A stretch of DNA of 64,000 bases from Maritalea myrionectae DSM 19524. GTDB lineage: Bacteria > Pseudomonadota > Alphaproteobacteria > Rhizobiales > Devosiaceae. Made by a program: the position numbers and the translations under genes. The stretch lies in assembly GCF_000423365.1 (NCBI RefSeq), contig NZ_AUHV01000004.1:310001-374000 (forward strand), given 5' to 3'. This document shows, in pieces, positions 46,898 through 57,287 of this stretch. Position 1 is the stretch's first letter; the number at the start of each line of letters is the position of its first letter. Below the pieces are notes generated by a model. The model was not told the origin of the DNA and ran no database searches. It saw only the letters and a program-made list of their open reading frames with translations.

Positions 46898-48031
46898 TTA
46901 TGACAGGGGCGGAATATCACCTTTCGCCCAACCCTCGCGGGTTTCGGCCGCGAAATCATCAAAACGATCTGCAGCAATGGCATCACGCATGCCCTGCATC
47001 AGTGTTTGATAATAGGCCAAATTGATCTGCGACAAAATCATGGCGCCCAACATCTCATTGGCACGAATGAGATGGTGCAAATAGGCCCGCTGATAGATCT
47101 GACAGTTGGGATTGGACGAGGTTTCATCCAAGGGACGTGCATCGTCTTTATGACGTGCATTTTTGAGGTTGATCACACCATATTTGGTGTAGGCATGACC
47201 GTGGCGTCCGGCGCGTGTAGGGTGCACGCAATCGAACATATCAATGCCGCGTTTGACCGCGCCGAGCAAATCGTCCGGCTTGCCCACGCCCATCAAATAG
47301 CGGGGCCGATCTTGAGGCAAAGCAGGTGTTGTGTAGTCCAACACCTCAAACATGGTTTCCTGCGGCTCACCTACCGCAAGGCCACCGACAGCGTAGCCCT
47401 TGAAACCAATTTCTGTAAGCGCCTGCGCAGAACGCAAGCGTAAATCTTCTTGGTCGCCGCCCTGAACAATCCCAAACAGCGCCCGGCCCGGCTGGATGCC
47501 AAATGCATTTTTGGACCGCTCGGCCCAACGGATGGAGAGTTCCATAGCGCGTTGAATATCTTCGCGGGTGGATGGCAAGGCCACACATTCATCGAGCTGC
47601 ATTTGGATATCCGCACCCAACAGGGTTTGGATTTCAATGGAGCGCTCTGGCGTGAGCATATGTTTGGAGCCATCAATATGGGATTTGAACGACACCCCGT
47701 TCTCGTCCAGCTTGCGCAATTTGGCCAAGCTCATCACCTGAAAGCCGCCAGAATCTGTGAGGATGGGGCGCGACCAATTGGCAAATTTGTGCAGGCCACC
47801 CAAATGGGCCACCCGCTCCGCGCCGGGGCGCAGCATCAAGTGGTAAGTGTTGCCAAGGATAATGTCGGCGCCTGTTTCGCGCACCTGTTCGGGATACATG
47901 CCTTTCACTGTGGCGGCTGTGCCGACCGGCATAAAGGCAGGCGTGCGGATATTGCCGCGCGGGGTGGAAATTTCACCAAGGCGCGCGCCGTTGCTTTCAG
48001 ATTTGAAGTCAAAAGCAAAATCAGTCGTCAT
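46898..48031 (-). CDS. tgt: Queuine/preQ1 tRNA-guanine transglycosylase
   Basis: Exchanges guanine 34 of GUN-anticodon tRNAs for preQ1 during queuosine synthesis. The length is 377 aa, with general-base Asp in DSGGFQ and nucleophile Asp in FDCVHPTR. In the zinc region the usual CxCxxC is reduced: the segment before YQRAYLHHL reads SSNPNC, so only the last Cys and the later His remain. The catalytic residues are intact, so it is probably still active. The ATG shares one base with the queA stop (TAATG). Confidence 0.95.
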   Translation of the reverse strand: MTTDFAFDFKSESNGARLGEISTPRGNIRTPAFMPVGTAATVKGMYPEQVRETGADIILGNTYHLMLRPGAERVAHLGGLHKFANWSRPILTDSGGFQVMSLAKLRKLDENGVSFKSHIDGSKHMLTPERSIEIQTLLGADIQMQLDECVALPSTREDIQRAMELSIRWAERSKNAFGIQPGRALFGIVQGGDQEDLRLRSAQALTEIGFKGYAVGGLAVGEPQETMFEVLDYTTPALPQDRPRYLMGVGKPDDLLGAVKRGIDMFDCVHPTRAGRHGHAYTKYGVINLKNARHKDDARPLDETSSNPNCQIYQRAYLHHLIRANEMLGAMILSQINLAYYQTLMQGMRDAIAADRFDDFAAETREGWAKGDIPPLS

Positions 48032-49107
48032 TATTTATCCTTGTCCGCGCTGTCATCACGAAACAGCAGCGACGCATCGCCAAATGAATAGAAGCGATAT
48101 TTGTTGTCGATCGCGTGTTTATAGGCCTTTTGCATGGTTTCAAAGCCTGAAAAGGCCGAAACCAGCATGAAAAGCGTTGATTTTGGCAGGTGGAAGTTGG
48201 TCATCAGCACGTCGACGGCGTTAAATCGATAGCCCGGGGTAATGAAGATGTCTGTTTCACCGCAAAACGGCTTCAGCTCGCCATCAAAGGCCGCGCTTTC
48301 CAACAGCCGCAAGCTGGTGGTACCCACTGCAAAAACCCGTCCGCCTTTGGTTTTGGCGTTCTTTATGGTGTCGATGGTCGCTGGGGTGATCTCACCCCAT
48401 TCCGCGTGCATTTTATGGTCTTCAGTGTTGTCCACTTTGACGGGCAGAAACGTCCCTGCCCCAACATGTAGCGTCACTTCTTCGATCTTCACGCCCTTGG
48501 CGCGGATGGCATCGAGCAAGCGGTCGGTGAAGTGCAAACCAGCTGTTGGCGCCGCCACGGCCCCATCATGCTTTGCATAGATGGTTTGATAGTCTGTGTC
48601 GTCCTGATCTTCATGGTCGCGCTTGGCGCCAATATAGGGCGGCAGCGGCATGGCCCCGCGAGCTTTGATCGCCTCGTCCAGCTCCGCGCCTTTTTCGGCG
48701 AACTTAAGCTGAACCTCACCGGCGTCGGCTTTTTCCACCACTTGGGCGCGCAAAGGGTCGACGCCCTCGCGCAAAAATTCGACGTGATCACCGATGGCTA
48801 GTTTTTTAGCTGGACGCGCAAAAGCACGCCACTGGCTGGGATCGACCCGCTTATGCAAATTGACCGAAATCTTCGCCACAGCGTCGCCGCGAGTCCGCGT
48901 GCCCACCAATTCGGCGGGCAGCACTTTGGTGTTGTTGATCACCAGCACATCGTTTTCGGACAGAAATTCCAACAGTTCGGAAACCGACCGATCTTGAATT
49001 TCATTTGCCGGATCGACCACAAGCATGCGCGCAGAATCACGTGGCACCGCAGGATGCAGTGCCACAAGATCGTCCGGCAATGTAAAATCGAAATCGTCTA
49101 CGCGCAT
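48031..49107 (-). CDS. queA: S-adenosylmethionine:tRNA ribosyltransferase-isomerase
   Basis: Transfers the ribosyl part of SAM to preQ1-modified tRNA to give epoxyqueuosine. The length is 358 aa, with the family N-terminus ([25 protein letters not shown]), [20 protein letters not shown] and the C-terminal [16 protein letters not shown]. It directly precedes tgt, the enzyme acting one step earlier, and follows the cytoplasmic cyclophilin by 9 nt. Confidence 0.97.
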   Translation of the reverse strand: MRVDDFDFTLPDDLVALHPAVPRDSARMLVVDPANEIQDRSVSELLEFLSENDVLVINNTKVLPAELVGTRTRGDAVAKISVNLHKRVDPSQWRAFARPAKKLAIGDHVEFLREGVDPLRAQVVEKADAGEVQLKFAEKGAELDEAIKARGAMPLPPYIGAKRDHEDQDDTDYQTIYAKHDGAVAAPTAGLHFTDRLLDAIRAKGVKIEEVTLHVGAGTFLPVKVDNTEDHKMHAEWGEITPATIDTIKNAKTKGGRVFAVGTTSLRLLESAAFDGELKPFCGETDIFITPGYRFNAVDVLMTNFHLPKSTLFMLVSAFSGFETMQKAYKHAIDNKYRFYSFGDASLLFRDDSADKDK

Positions 49108-49116
49108 AAAGCGAGT

Positions 49117-49587
49117 TTAATCCGCAGCGACACGCAGAGACAAAATCTGATCCGGATCAGCAACAGGTTCACCGCGCTTAAGCTGGTCAATCGCGTCCAT
49201 ACCATCAATCACTTGACCCCAAACGGTGTATTGACCGTCCAAGAATGATTGATCGTCAAAGCAGATGAAGAATTGTGAGTTGGCTGAGTTCGGGTCCATT
49301 GTGCGGGCCATTGAACATGTGCCGCGCTTATGGGGCGTGTCGTTGAACTCTTGCTCTAGATCTGGCTTTTCTGAGCCACCAGTTCCTGTGCCGTTCGGGC
49401 AACCGGCTTGAGCCATAAAACCTTCAATTACACGGTGAAATACGATCCCGTCATAAAAGTTTTCGCGTGCCAGCTCTTTGATGCGCTCAACATGCTTTGG
49501 CGCCACGTCTGGCAATAGCTTGATGACCACACTGCCTTTTGATGTTTCCATAAGCAATGTGTTTTCAGGATCTTTAATATCAACCAT
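49117..49587 (-). CDS. Cyclophilin-type peptidyl-prolyl isomerase, cytoplasmic
   Basis: Catalyses cis-trans isomerisation of proline peptide bonds. The cyclophilin core is complete: FHRVIEGFMAQAG, MARTMDPNSANSQFFI and FLDGQYTVWGQV. ATG 49587 was chosen because GAGGAGA lies 6 nt upstream; upstream in-frame starts would add a 23-residue unrelated stretch. The product is 156 aa with no signal peptide. A second cyclophilin gene lies 87 nt upstream in the same direction, a pairing common in alphaproteobacteria. Confidence 0.94.
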   Translation of the reverse strand: MVDIKDPENTLLMETSKGSVVIKLLPDVAPKHVERIKELARENFYDGIVFHRVIEGFMAQAGCPNGTGTGGSEKPDLEQEFNDTPHKRGTCSMARTMDPNSANSQFFICFDDQSFLDGQYTVWGQVIDGMDAIDQLKRGEPVADPDQILSLRVAAD

Positions 49588-49674
49588 TTTGTTCTCCTCA
49601 ACACTGGAATCAGCGTTGTTTGGTCGTTTCATATGGCGGTGGATGCGCAGATCCACCGCTATTCGATTGGGGTT

Positions 49675-50289
49675 TTACTGGTCTTTGACGCGAAATGAAA
49701 CAATTTTATCCGGGTCAACCACCTGCCCGTTGCGATTTTGGTCGCCTTTTTTGATTTGGTGGACATGTTCCATGCCATCTTTGACATAGCCAAACACTGT
49801 ATATTGTCCGTTCAAGAACGATGCGTCCTCGAAAGTGATAAAGAATTGCGAGTTGGCTGAGTTTGGGTTTTGGCTTCTTGCCATACCCAAAGTGCCGCAC
49901 TGATAATTTGTGTCGGTAAACTCAGCGGGCAAGTCCGGATAATCAGAGCCGCCCATGCCCGTGCCTGTCGGGTCGCCGGTCTGGGCCATAAAGCCTTCAA
50001 TCACGCGGTGGAACACCACATTGTCGTAAAAGCCTTCATTGGCCAGAGTTGTGATCCGCTCCACATGCTTGGGCGCCAAATCAGGGCGCAGTTCAAACTC
50101 AACTGTGCCGGTTTTCAGTTCCATTTCCATGGCCACGGTTTCAACGCCTTCAGGCGCAGCCGGCGTTTCACAGGCCGGATAGGCTTGCGCCTTGGTCATT
50201 TCGGTAAAAGCCACATAGCCAAACAGGCTGATGAAGGCGACACCAAGCATGGTGAACACCCGATTCTTATTGGTCATTTGTTCGGTCAT
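49675..50289 (-). CDS. Cyclophilin-type peptidyl-prolyl isomerase, exported or membrane-anchored
   Basis: A 204-aa cyclophilin with an N-terminal hydrophobic segment (VFTMLGVAFISLFGYVAF) followed by AQAYPACE, which could be a signal peptide or an anchor. The core motifs are FHRVIEGFMAQTG, MARSQNPNSANSQFFI and FLNGQYTVFGYV. It is therefore likely the periplasmic partner of the cytoplasmic enzyme encoded next. The start overlaps the coaD stop by 4 nt (ATGA). Confidence 0.93.
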   Translation of the reverse strand: MTEQMTNKNRVFTMLGVAFISLFGYVAFTEMTKAQAYPACETPAAPEGVETVAMEMELKTGTVEFELRPDLAPKHVERITTLANEGFYDNVVFHRVIEGFMAQTGDPTGTGMGGSDYPDLPAEFTDTNYQCGTLGMARSQNPNSANSQFFITFEDASFLNGQYTVFGYVKDGMEHVHQIKKGDQNRNGQVVDPDKIVSFRVKDQ

Positions 50290-50780
50290 TTATTCTTCAA
50301 TACATTTAGAACTGCGTTGGGGACAAAAGCAGAGATGTCTCCGCCCATTTGCGAGATTTGCCGCACCAAAGTGGCCGATATGTGACGAACATGTGGGCTC
50401 GATGGCACAAAAACGGTTTGCAAATCCGGCGCCATTTGCGCGTTCATGCCCACCATTTGCATCTCATAGTTATAGTCTGTGGTGTCGCGCAAGCCGCGAA
50501 TGATGATATTGGCGTGCAAATTGCGGGCAGCATGGATCATCAAGCCGTCAAATTGAGCAATATCCACGACCACATCATTGCGTTTGGCGATTGGAGCGAT
50601 GGCTTGTTGCAACAGCTGCAAGCGCTCGTCGCCTGTTAGAATTGGGGACTTGCCGTGATGAGTGCCCACGCCAACGATGAGCCTGTCGACCAGCCGACAA
50701 GCGCGCTCGATTACGTCAATATGACCATTGGTAATTGGATCAAATGATCCCGGATAAAAACCGGTACGTTTCTCCGCCAT
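50286..50780 (-). CDS. coaD: Phosphopantetheine adenylyltransferase
   Basis: Catalyses the penultimate step of coenzyme A synthesis, which also supplies the phosphopantetheine arm needed by carrier proteins. The length is 164 aa, with GSFDPITNGHIDVIERA containing the nucleotide-binding TxGH and ISATLVRQI near the C-terminus. ATG 50780 has GAGG about 6 nt upstream; the longer in-frame start at 50825 adds 15 unconserved residues. It lies 7 nt after the LysE-type gene. Confidence 0.96.
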   Translation of the reverse strand: MAEKRTGFYPGSFDPITNGHIDVIERACRLVDRLIVGVGTHHGKSPILTGDERLQLLQQAIAPIAKRNDVVVDIAQFDGLMIHAARNLHANIIIRGLRDTTDYNYEMQMVGMNAQMAPDLQTVFVPSSPHVRHISATLVRQISQMGGDISAFVPNAVLNVLKNK

Positions 50781-50787
50781 AAATGCC

Positions 50788-51411
50788 TCAGCTTTTTTGT
50801 TGTAGCGCCAACCATGCGCCACCAAATATTAGGAACCCGCCGCTTAGCTTGTTCAATATTGCGACGCGCTGTTGTGATAATAGGTTACGCGCCTTACTCG
50901 CCGCAAGGGCATAACAGCTATCAATGGTGGCAAAAAATGTAACCGTGATGAGGCCCAAAATCATAATTTGCGGTGCAACGGCTTGTTGTGTGTCGATAAA
51001 TTGGGGCAAAAACGCGCCCAAAAACAGCAATGCTTTGGGGTTGGCCATGGTAACCAAAAAGCCTTGCAATACATATTCGCGCATGGTGCGCCCGTCAGCC
51101 AGCGTTTGGTCAAATTTCAGGCCAGACCGATTGCGGATCATTTTCCAACCCAAATAGATCAAATAAGCGGCACCCAAGAGTTTTAACCAGAAGAAGGCGT
51201 TGCCCATCACGGAGATCACGGCTTCAAGCCCGAGCGCAACGATGGCCACCATCAACAAAACTGCAATTTGCGCGCCCAAAATCGTCCCCAAGCCGCCTTT
51301 GATGCCGCGTGATAGCGCGTTGGCGACAATGATTGTGACGGTTGGGCCAGGCACAATGGCTAAAAAGAAACAGGCTGTTATGAACGCCAACAGCATGGTG
51401 CTATCCAGCAT
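50788..51411 (-). CDS. LysE/RhtB-family amino acid exporter
   Basis: An inner-membrane protein of 207 aa with about six spans. The family segment near the N-terminus (FFLAIVPGPTVTIIVANAL) and the central TMANPKALLFLGAFLPQF are typical of RhtB-type homoserine/threonine or amino acid efflux proteins. The substrate is not predictable. It is the first gene after the gyrA terminator and starts the coaD-to-pgi run. Confidence 0.9.
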   Translation of the reverse strand: MLDSTMLLAFITACFFLAIVPGPTVTIIVANALSRGIKGGLGTILGAQIAVLLMVAIVALGLEAVISVMGNAFFWLKLLGAAYLIYLGWKMIRNRSGLKFDQTLADGRTMREYVLQGFLVTMANPKALLFLGAFLPQFIDTQQAVAPQIMILGLITVTFFATIDSCYALAASKARNLLSQQRVAILNKLSGGFLIFGGAWLALQQKS

Positions 51412-51422
51412 AATATCCTCCC

Positions 51423-51453
51423 AAAGAAAAAGGCCGAGAAAATCCCGGCCTCT
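51423..51453 (-). terminator. Rho-independent terminator downstream of gyrA
   Basis: Read on the minus strand, AGGCCGGGA pairs with TCTCGGCCT (one G-T pair) around a TTT loop, followed by a T-rich run. It lies 6 nt after the gyrA stop and separates gyrA from the LysE-coaD operon. Confidence 0.85.
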
Positions 51454-51458
51454 TATTA

Positions 51459-54236
51459 TTATTCATTTTCTGGCTGATCGCCACCTGAAGTTGGTGGTGG
51501 CGTATCTGTTGCCGTTTCATCGCCATCTTCGTCTTCATCCGGTTCAGGCTCTGAAATGCGCTCGACAGACACCACTTTCTCATCTTTGGCGGTCGACAGG
51601 ACAGTGACACCCTGGGTTGCGCGTCCAGCAATTCGAATGCCATCGACTGGCACGCGGATCAGTTTACCGCCATTGGTCACGAGCATGATTTGATCATCAT
51701 TTTCGGCTGGGAACGACGCCACGATGCGGCCGTTACGTTCGCTCATGGCCATAGCTGTGATGCCTTTACCACCGCGGCCTGTCTTGCGGTATTCATAAGA
51801 AGAGGTGCGTTTACCGTAGCCATTTTCAGAAATGGCAAGGATGAACTGTTCTGCCGCACTCATTTCCGCATAACGCTCTGACGACATTTCAACGTCGCCG
51901 ACGCTGAGATCTTCATCACTGTCTGGCACATCTTCTGCATCGCCATCCATCAAGCGCCGCAATTTCAAATAGGCGCCGCGTTCTTCAGGCGTTGCGTCGA
52001 GATGGCGAATGATCGACATGGCGATGACTTCGTCGCCTTCGGCCAAGCGAATGCCGCGCACGCCAACTGAATTACGGCTGGTGAAGACACGCACATCATC
52101 AACTGAGAAGCGCATGGCTTGGCCAAGTGCCGTTGTCAGCAATACGTTATCGATGGCTGAACATGTTTCCACGTCCACAATGCCATCGCCCTCTTCCAGC
52201 TTCATGGCGATTTTGCCGTTGCGGTTAACATTGATGAAGTCTGCCAATGAGTTCCGCCGCACGGTGCCGCGCTTAGTGGCAAACATAATGTCGAGATCCT
52301 GCCAGGTGTTCTCGTCTTCCGGCAACGGCATGATTGACGTTATGTGTTCGCCTTCCTGCAGCGGCAGAATGTTGACCAATGCCTTGCCGCGCGAATTGGC
52401 CGCGCCGACAGGCAGACGCCATACTTTAAGTTTATAGACGATGCCGCGACTGGTGAAGAACAGGACGGGTGTGTGGGTGTTTGCCACGAACAAACGGGCC
52501 ACAAAATCCTCGTCACGCGTCGCCATGCCGGAGCGGCCTTTACCTCCGCGGCGCTGTGCCCGATAGGTTGAGAGCGGTACGCGCTTGATATAGCCGCCAT
52601 GGGATACGGTCACAACCATATCCTCGCGGGCAATCAAATCCTCATCGTCAACATCGCCAACTGCATCAACAATCTCGGTACGACGTTCAGTGCCGTAGCG
52701 GTCGCGCACTTCGATCATTTCTTCGCGAATAATCTCGATCACGCGCTCTTTTGACCGCAAAATATCGAGATAGTTCTCAATTTCGGCACCCAGCTTGTTC
52801 AATTCGTCGCCGATCTCGTCGCGTCCCAATGCGGTAAGCCGCTGCAAACGCAAATCGAGAATGGCTTTCACCTGCTCTTCAGAGAGATAATAGGTGCCGT
52901 CGTCATTAACCTTGTGGCGCGGATCGTCGATCAATTTGATCAGGACTTCCACATCCCGTGCAGGCCAAGCGCGCTCAAGCAAACGGCCGCGAGCGGTTGC
53001 AGGATCCGGCGCTGTGCGGATCAATTGAATCACTTCATCCACATTGGCCACGGCAATCACCAAGCCAACCAATACGTGGGCGCGATCGCGAGCTTTATTG
53101 AGCAAGAATTTAGCGCGGCGTGTGACAACCTCTTCGCGGAAATCCACGAAGGCTGTCAAAATATCGCGCAACGTCATTTGCTGCGGTTTGCCGCCATTCA
53201 AGGCAACAAAGTTGCAGCCGAATGAGGATTGCAGCGGCGAGAACTTATAAAGCTGGTTCAGCACAATGTCCGCAACAGCGTCGCGCTTGAGTTCAATCAC
53301 CACCCGCATGCCGTTACGGTCAGATTCATCGCGAATATCGGAAATGCCCTCAATGCGCTTATCGCGCACCAATTCAGCGATTTTCTCGATCATCGAGGCT
53401 TTATTCACCTGATAGGGAATTTCGGTGATGATTAGAGCTTCGCGGTCTTTGCGAATTTCTTCAACATTCACCAAACCACGCATCAAAACAGAACCGCGCC
53501 CAGTTTCATAAGCAGAACGAATGCCCGAACGGCCAAGAATAATGCCCGCTGTGGGGAAATCCGGCCCTGGCATGATTTCCATCAACTCGTCGGTGGTGAT
53601 GTCTGCATTGTCCATCAGGGCAATGGCTGCGTTGATCACCTCCACCAAATTGTGGCTGGGAATATTTGTCGCCATGCCCACGGCAATGCCGCCTGAGCCG
53701 TTGACCAACAGATTGGGGAAGCGCGCCGGCAGGATGGTCGGTTCGCTCTCGGTGTTATCGTAGTTGTCGCGGAAATCGACTGTGTCGCGATCAATATCAT
53801 CCAGAAGTGCTGTCGACACCCGCTCCATGCGCACTTCGGTATAACGCATCGCAGCAGGCATATCGCCATCAATCGAACCAAAGTTGCCCTGGCCATCGAT
53901 CAAGGGCAGCCGCATGGAAAACTCTTGTGCCATCCGCACGAGCGCGTGGTAAACCGCTGTGTCACCGTGCGGGTGATATTTACCGATCACATCACCAACA
54001 ACACGCGCCGACTTGCGGTACTGCTTGTTCCACTCATACCCATTTTCATGCATCGAATAGAGAATGCGGCGGTGCACAGGCTTGAGGCCATCGCGTACAT
54101 CTGGCAGGGCCCGGCTCACAATCACGCTCATGGCGTAATCAAGATAGGAGCGGCGCATTTCGTCCGTAACAGAAATCAAAGAGATCGCTGAATTGGGTTC
54201 ATTTTCAGGTGTTTGGTCGTTGGGCGTATCGGTCAC
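51459..54236 (-). CDS. gyrA: DNA gyrase subunit A
   Basis: The breakage-reunion subunit of gyrase, 925 aa with a GTG start. The catalytic Tyr is in AAMRYTEVR. The C-terminal part carries the beta-pinwheel repeats, with the GyrA box as QRRGGKG, and ends in an acidic tail. The quinolone-contact region reads [12 protein letters not shown], so the position equal to E. coli Ser83 is Thr and that of Asp87 is His. It is divergent from the RND transporter gene across a 253-nt gap and ends at a clear terminator. Confidence 0.97.
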   Translation of the reverse strand: MTDTPNDQTPENEPNSAISLISVTDEMRRSYLDYAMSVIVSRALPDVRDGLKPVHRRILYSMHENGYEWNKQYRKSARVVGDVIGKYHPHGDTAVYHALVRMAQEFSMRLPLIDGQGNFGSIDGDMPAAMRYTEVRMERVSTALLDDIDRDTVDFRDNYDNTESEPTILPARFPNLLVNGSGGIAVGMATNIPSHNLVEVINAAIALMDNADITTDELMEIMPGPDFPTAGIILGRSGIRSAYETGRGSVLMRGLVNVEEIRKDREALIITEIPYQVNKASMIEKIAELVRDKRIEGISDIRDESDRNGMRVVIELKRDAVADIVLNQLYKFSPLQSSFGCNFVALNGGKPQQMTLRDILTAFVDFREEVVTRRAKFLLNKARDRAHVLVGLVIAVANVDEVIQLIRTAPDPATARGRLLERAWPARDVEVLIKLIDDPRHKVNDDGTYYLSEEQVKAILDLRLQRLTALGRDEIGDELNKLGAEIENYLDILRSKERVIEIIREEMIEVRDRYGTERRTEIVDAVGDVDDEDLIAREDMVVTVSHGGYIKRVPLSTYRAQRRGGKGRSGMATRDEDFVARLFVANTHTPVLFFTSRGIVYKLKVWRLPVGAANSRGKALVNILPLQEGEHITSIMPLPEDENTWQDLDIMFATKRGTVRRNSLADFINVNRNGKIAMKLEEGDGIVDVETCSAIDNVLLTTALGQAMRFSVDDVRVFTSRNSVGVRGIRLAEGDEVIAMSIIRHLDATPEERGAYLKLRRLMDGDAEDVPDSDEDLSVGDVEMSSERYAEMSAAEQFILAISENGYGKRTSSYEYRKTGRGGKGITAMAMSERNGRIVASFPAENDDQIMLVTNGGKLIRVPVDGIRIAGRATQGVTVLSTAKDEKVVSVERISEPEPDEDEDGDETATDTPPPTSGGDQPENE

Positions 54237-54395
54237 GGCTGTTCTTATTGCTGTTGCGTGTGCGTTAACCCACTTTTCTTAAGTGATTCCGCAAGAAAAG
54301 ACCAATAAGTTTGCGCTCTTGTGCACATCTGATCGCTTGTTTTTGGCCAATTTGAACCGAATTTAACTCAAACTTGGCAATATCATGGCAATTTC

Positions 54396-54432
54396 GCGCA
54401 GAATCTGCTTTGTTCTGCGCAAAACGAACAAA
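54396..54432. promoter_or_regulatory. Overlapping inverted repeats in the gyrA/RND divergent intergenic region
   Basis: Two perfect inverted repeats share bases. GCGCAGAA (54396-54403) pairs with TTCTGCGC (54413-54420), and TTTGTTC (54409-54415) pairs with GAACAAA (54426-54432). They lie about 160 nt upstream of gyrA and 60 nt upstream of the RND gene. The two structures cannot form at once. No clear -35/-10 pair could be assigned in the rest of the 253-nt gap. Confidence 0.4.
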
Positions 54433-54489
54433 CAATAAGAGTTGCAACCCGCAACTACTTAGTCGCGGGCACCATTGGAGCGTTGTACA

Positions 54490-56739
54490 TTGTCAATCGG
54501 TTTCGGCCTCGAACGCATCGGGCTTCTTACACTTAAATATCCAAAAATCGTCACCGCTATCTTGGCCGCTTTCACTATTCTATGTTTGGTGCAGGTGCCG
54601 CGCATTACGATTGATGGGGATTTGCTGCGCCTCTACAAAGACTCTGGCGAATATTACGACACCTATGTAGAGCTGGGCGAACGGTTCGGCACATTTGAGA
54701 ATGATGCATACATTCTGGTCAAATCCGATCAGCTCACCGATCCTGAAGTGATCGAGACCATGCGTGAATTGGCGCTGGAGCTTGAGCTGAACAGCTTTGC
54801 TAGTGGCACATTGTCCCCCTTCTCTCTGCGTAAGCCCGCACAAGAAGATGGTGTGACCCGCCCCGCCGTGCCGGAAGACATGCAAAGCGCCGATGAAGTG
54901 GCCGCCGCTTTAAATGATTTGCGGCAAAACGATCCGATGATGCGCAATTTGATTGTGGAAGATCTGACCGGATTGGTCATGCTCATGTTCCCCAATCCCG
55001 ATATGCTCAAAGGGGATGGTGAAACCCGCATGATTGCGGAACTCAGAGAGTTGATCAGCTTTTACGATGATCCCCGCTATGAGATTGAGCTAACAGGGCC
55101 GCCCATTTGGAAATCTGAATTGCTGAATGCTAGCAAATCGGACCAGATCAAATTCACGGCGTCCGGGATTATCTTGGGCTTTCTCACCGCATTTTTGGCA
55201 TTTCGCACATTCTGGGGCGCTGTTTTGGCGACCCTTGCTCCGTTCGTCTCTGTATTGTGGGTTGTGGGCAGCGTGGTGCTTATTTTCGGCTCCTTCACCT
55301 TCCTGACCAATATTCTAACGGCATTGGTGCTGGTGATCGCCTTCGCGGAGAGTATGTTCTTTTGCTTCCACTGGCTCCGATTATCGCGTGAAGGTATGGA
55401 CCATGAAGAGGCAATCCGAGAAACCGTCATTCGGGTCAGCCCCGCTTGTGCGTTGACCTCAGTGACAACAGTAATTGCATTCCTGTCGCTTTCAATCGCG
55501 CCAGGGCAAGGCATTTTTGAATTTGCGATTACGGGCGCATTGGCCATCCCTATGGCGTTTCTAGCGTTGGTCACCTTTTTGCCATTGGCGCTGCGTGCCG
55601 CAACACGTGCAGGCTTTAAGCCGAAAAAGGCACCAAGCGTGGCCCTGACAGCGATCATCCCACCCTTGTCACGACTTGCCGAACGGCGGTACCGCCCGGT
55701 GGCGATTTTGGGGGTTATCGCTTTTGTTGCAATGCTTTATCCGCACTTCCAGTTGCAGCCTACATTCTCCTTCCAGCAGTTTTTGCCGAAAGGGTCTGAT
55801 GCGTTGGACACGTCCGAAGCCATTGACCAGGGTGTAGGCGGTGTGGCGCCGCTCTATGTGTCGATCCCCCTGCTCGATAATGATCCGCAGATCACAGACA
55901 GCGATTTCGAGCGCGTCGAGACCGTACATGAGATTTTAGAAGGCATTTTCGGCAAAGGCAAAGTGATCTCCGGCGCCAGCTTTAATCATTATAGCGAGGC
56001 TGGCTTTAGTCGAGAACAAATCTTTGATGCTGTGGGTCCATTTATGAAGCGTCGCTTTATCACCGATGAGGGCGATCTTGCGATGGCCACGGCCTTTATG
56101 CCGACCCAATTGGGTTCTGCTGAGGTGCGCGAACTTGTTGAAGAAACCGACGCAGCACTGACCGCCGCAGGCCTTGGCGACACCTCCATTTCCGGCTTCA
56201 GGGTACTTTCAGCTTATGAGAGCGTCGAGATGATCCAACGGCTCCAGGATGGCCTGACCATCGCGGTGCTTCTATCGATTTTGATTATTGGCGTTGCCTT
56301 TAGATCATGGCGCGTCGCGTTGATATGTGTCATCCCGAACTTTGCCCCAATTTTGGGCACCGAACTGTATCTTTGGGTGTCGGGAGCTGGATTGCAGCTA
56401 ACTACCGTCATCTCCCTGACCATCGCTTTTGGTATTGCTGTGGATGATACAATTCACTTTATGAACCACTATGTTCGAGCAAGGCAGCAGAACTATGGGC
56501 ATAAAGAAGCAGTGATGCGTACACTTGAGCGCGTTGGCCCCGCGTTAATCGCGACAACAGCAATCCTTTGCGCAGGCACAACCGTAGTTATATTCTCAGT
56601 GTTGCCGCAGGTCGCCCTATTTGGGGCACTATGCGTGCTTACACTCTTCTTGGCTTTGCTGGGCGATTTGATTATTCTACCTGCATTGCTCATCGCCGGG
56701 GGGCGATTGTTTAGATCCTTTGGAGGACAACCGAAATGA
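54490..56739 (+). CDS. RND/MMPL-family transporter
   Basis: A large inner-membrane transporter of about 749 aa with two repeats of a membrane segment, a large periplasmic loop and five further spans. Sequence features are the first span (IVTAILAAFTILCLVQVP), DGDLLRLYKDSGEYYDTY at the start of the loop, and the fourth-span type motif SLTIAFGIAVDDTIHFMNH. The likely start is TTG 54490 (SIGFGLERIG), with GGAG 9 nt upstream; an in-frame TTG at 54475 is also possible. The substrate is unknown, and some related proteins carry lipids or hopanoids. It overlaps the next gene by 4 nt, suggesting the secreted product is its partner. Confidence 0.88.
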   Translation: MSIGFGLERIGLLTLKYPKIVTAILAAFTILCLVQVPRITIDGDLLRLYKDSGEYYDTYVELGERFGTFENDAYILVKSDQLTDPEVIETMRELALELELNSFASGTLSPFSLRKPAQEDGVTRPAVPEDMQSADEVAAALNDLRQNDPMMRNLIVEDLTGLVMLMFPNPDMLKGDGETRMIAELRELISFYDDPRYEIELTGPPIWKSELLNASKSDQIKFTASGIILGFLTAFLAFRTFWGAVLATLAPFVSVLWVVGSVVLIFGSFTFLTNILTALVLVIAFAESMFFCFHWLRLSREGMDHEEAIRETVIRVSPACALTSVTTVIAFLSLSIAPGQGIFEFAITGALAIPMAFLALVTFLPLALRAATRAGFKPKKAPSVALTAIIPPLSRLAERRYRPVAILGVIAFVAMLYPHFQLQPTFSFQQFLPKGSDALDTSEAIDQGVGGVAPLYVSIPLLDNDPQITDSDFERVETVHEILEGIFGKGKVISGASFNHYSEAGFSREQIFDAVGPFMKRRFITDEGDLAMATAFMPTQLGSAEVRELVEETDAALTAAGLGDTSISGFRVLSAYESVEMIQRLQDGLTIAVLLSILIIGVAFRSWRVALICVIPNFAPILGTELYLWVSGAGLQLTTVISLTIAFGIAVDDTIHFMNHYVRARQQNYGHKEAVMRTLERVGPALIATTAILCAGTTVVIFSVLPQVALFGALCVLTLFLALLGDLIILPALLIAGGRLFRSFGGQPK

Positions 56740-57272
56740 AATTGAAGCATATCGCAAATGCTTTTAAAGCGCTGATTTTGGGCGCCGTATTGGCCAGTGG
56801 CTTTTCAACGCCTAGCTTTGCGGGCAAAGCGGACATTGAACTACTGAAAAGCTATGTCGGCAATTGGCGCGGTCGCGGCGAGGCCAAGCTTGCCTCCACG
56901 GGAGCCGACGAAACCGTTTTGTGTAAAATGGATTTTACCGACACCGGCCCAGACCGGATCGGCCTGACAGGACGTTGTTCATTGGCAGGCAGCACCTTTT
57001 CGATGCGCGGGACAGTCGCCTATGTCGAAAAGAATCGCCGCTATGAAGCTGTGATGTCGTCCAACACCAGTTTTTCCGGCGTGGCGGTTGGTCGTCGGTC
57101 GGGCAAGAATTTAAATTTCTCTCTGCTCAATGTGAAATCAGAATCCGATGATGCTTTCGACATCGGTGTTGGGTTACAATTGCGCAATGGCCAGATCTAC
57201 GTAAAGTTTGATATTGTGCACAAAGAGAGTGGTGGCAAATCTACTGCCAATATTCCGTTCTCGAAAAGCTAG
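56736..57272 (+). CDS. Hypothetical secreted protein, 178 aa
   Basis: I do not recognise a family. The N-terminus is a Sec signal peptide (hydrophobic ALILGAVLASGF, likely cleavage after SFA). The mature part begins KADIELLKSYVGNWRGRG and is rich in alternating hydrophobic and polar residues, which suggests a beta-sheet or lipocalin-like fold. Cysteines appear at TVLCKMDF and TGRCSL and could form a disulfide. It has a strong GGAGG site and overlaps the RND gene by ATGA, so it is probably a periplasmic accessory of that transporter. It ends before a strong shared terminator. Confidence 0.8.
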   Translation: MKLKHIANAFKALILGAVLASGFSTPSFAGKADIELLKSYVGNWRGRGEAKLASTGADETVLCKMDFTDTGPDRIGLTGRCSLAGSTFSMRGTVAYVEKNRRYEAVMSSNTSFSGVAVGRRSGKNLNFSLLNVKSESDDAFDIGVGLQLRNGQIYVKFDIVHKESGGKSTANIPFSKS

Positions 57273-57287
57273 ATTTCATACGCCTAC

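Noticed and set aside
47450-48091. 213-aa open frame on the + strand across tgt and the end of queA
   Set aside because: It is antisense to two certain genes and has no domain of its own.
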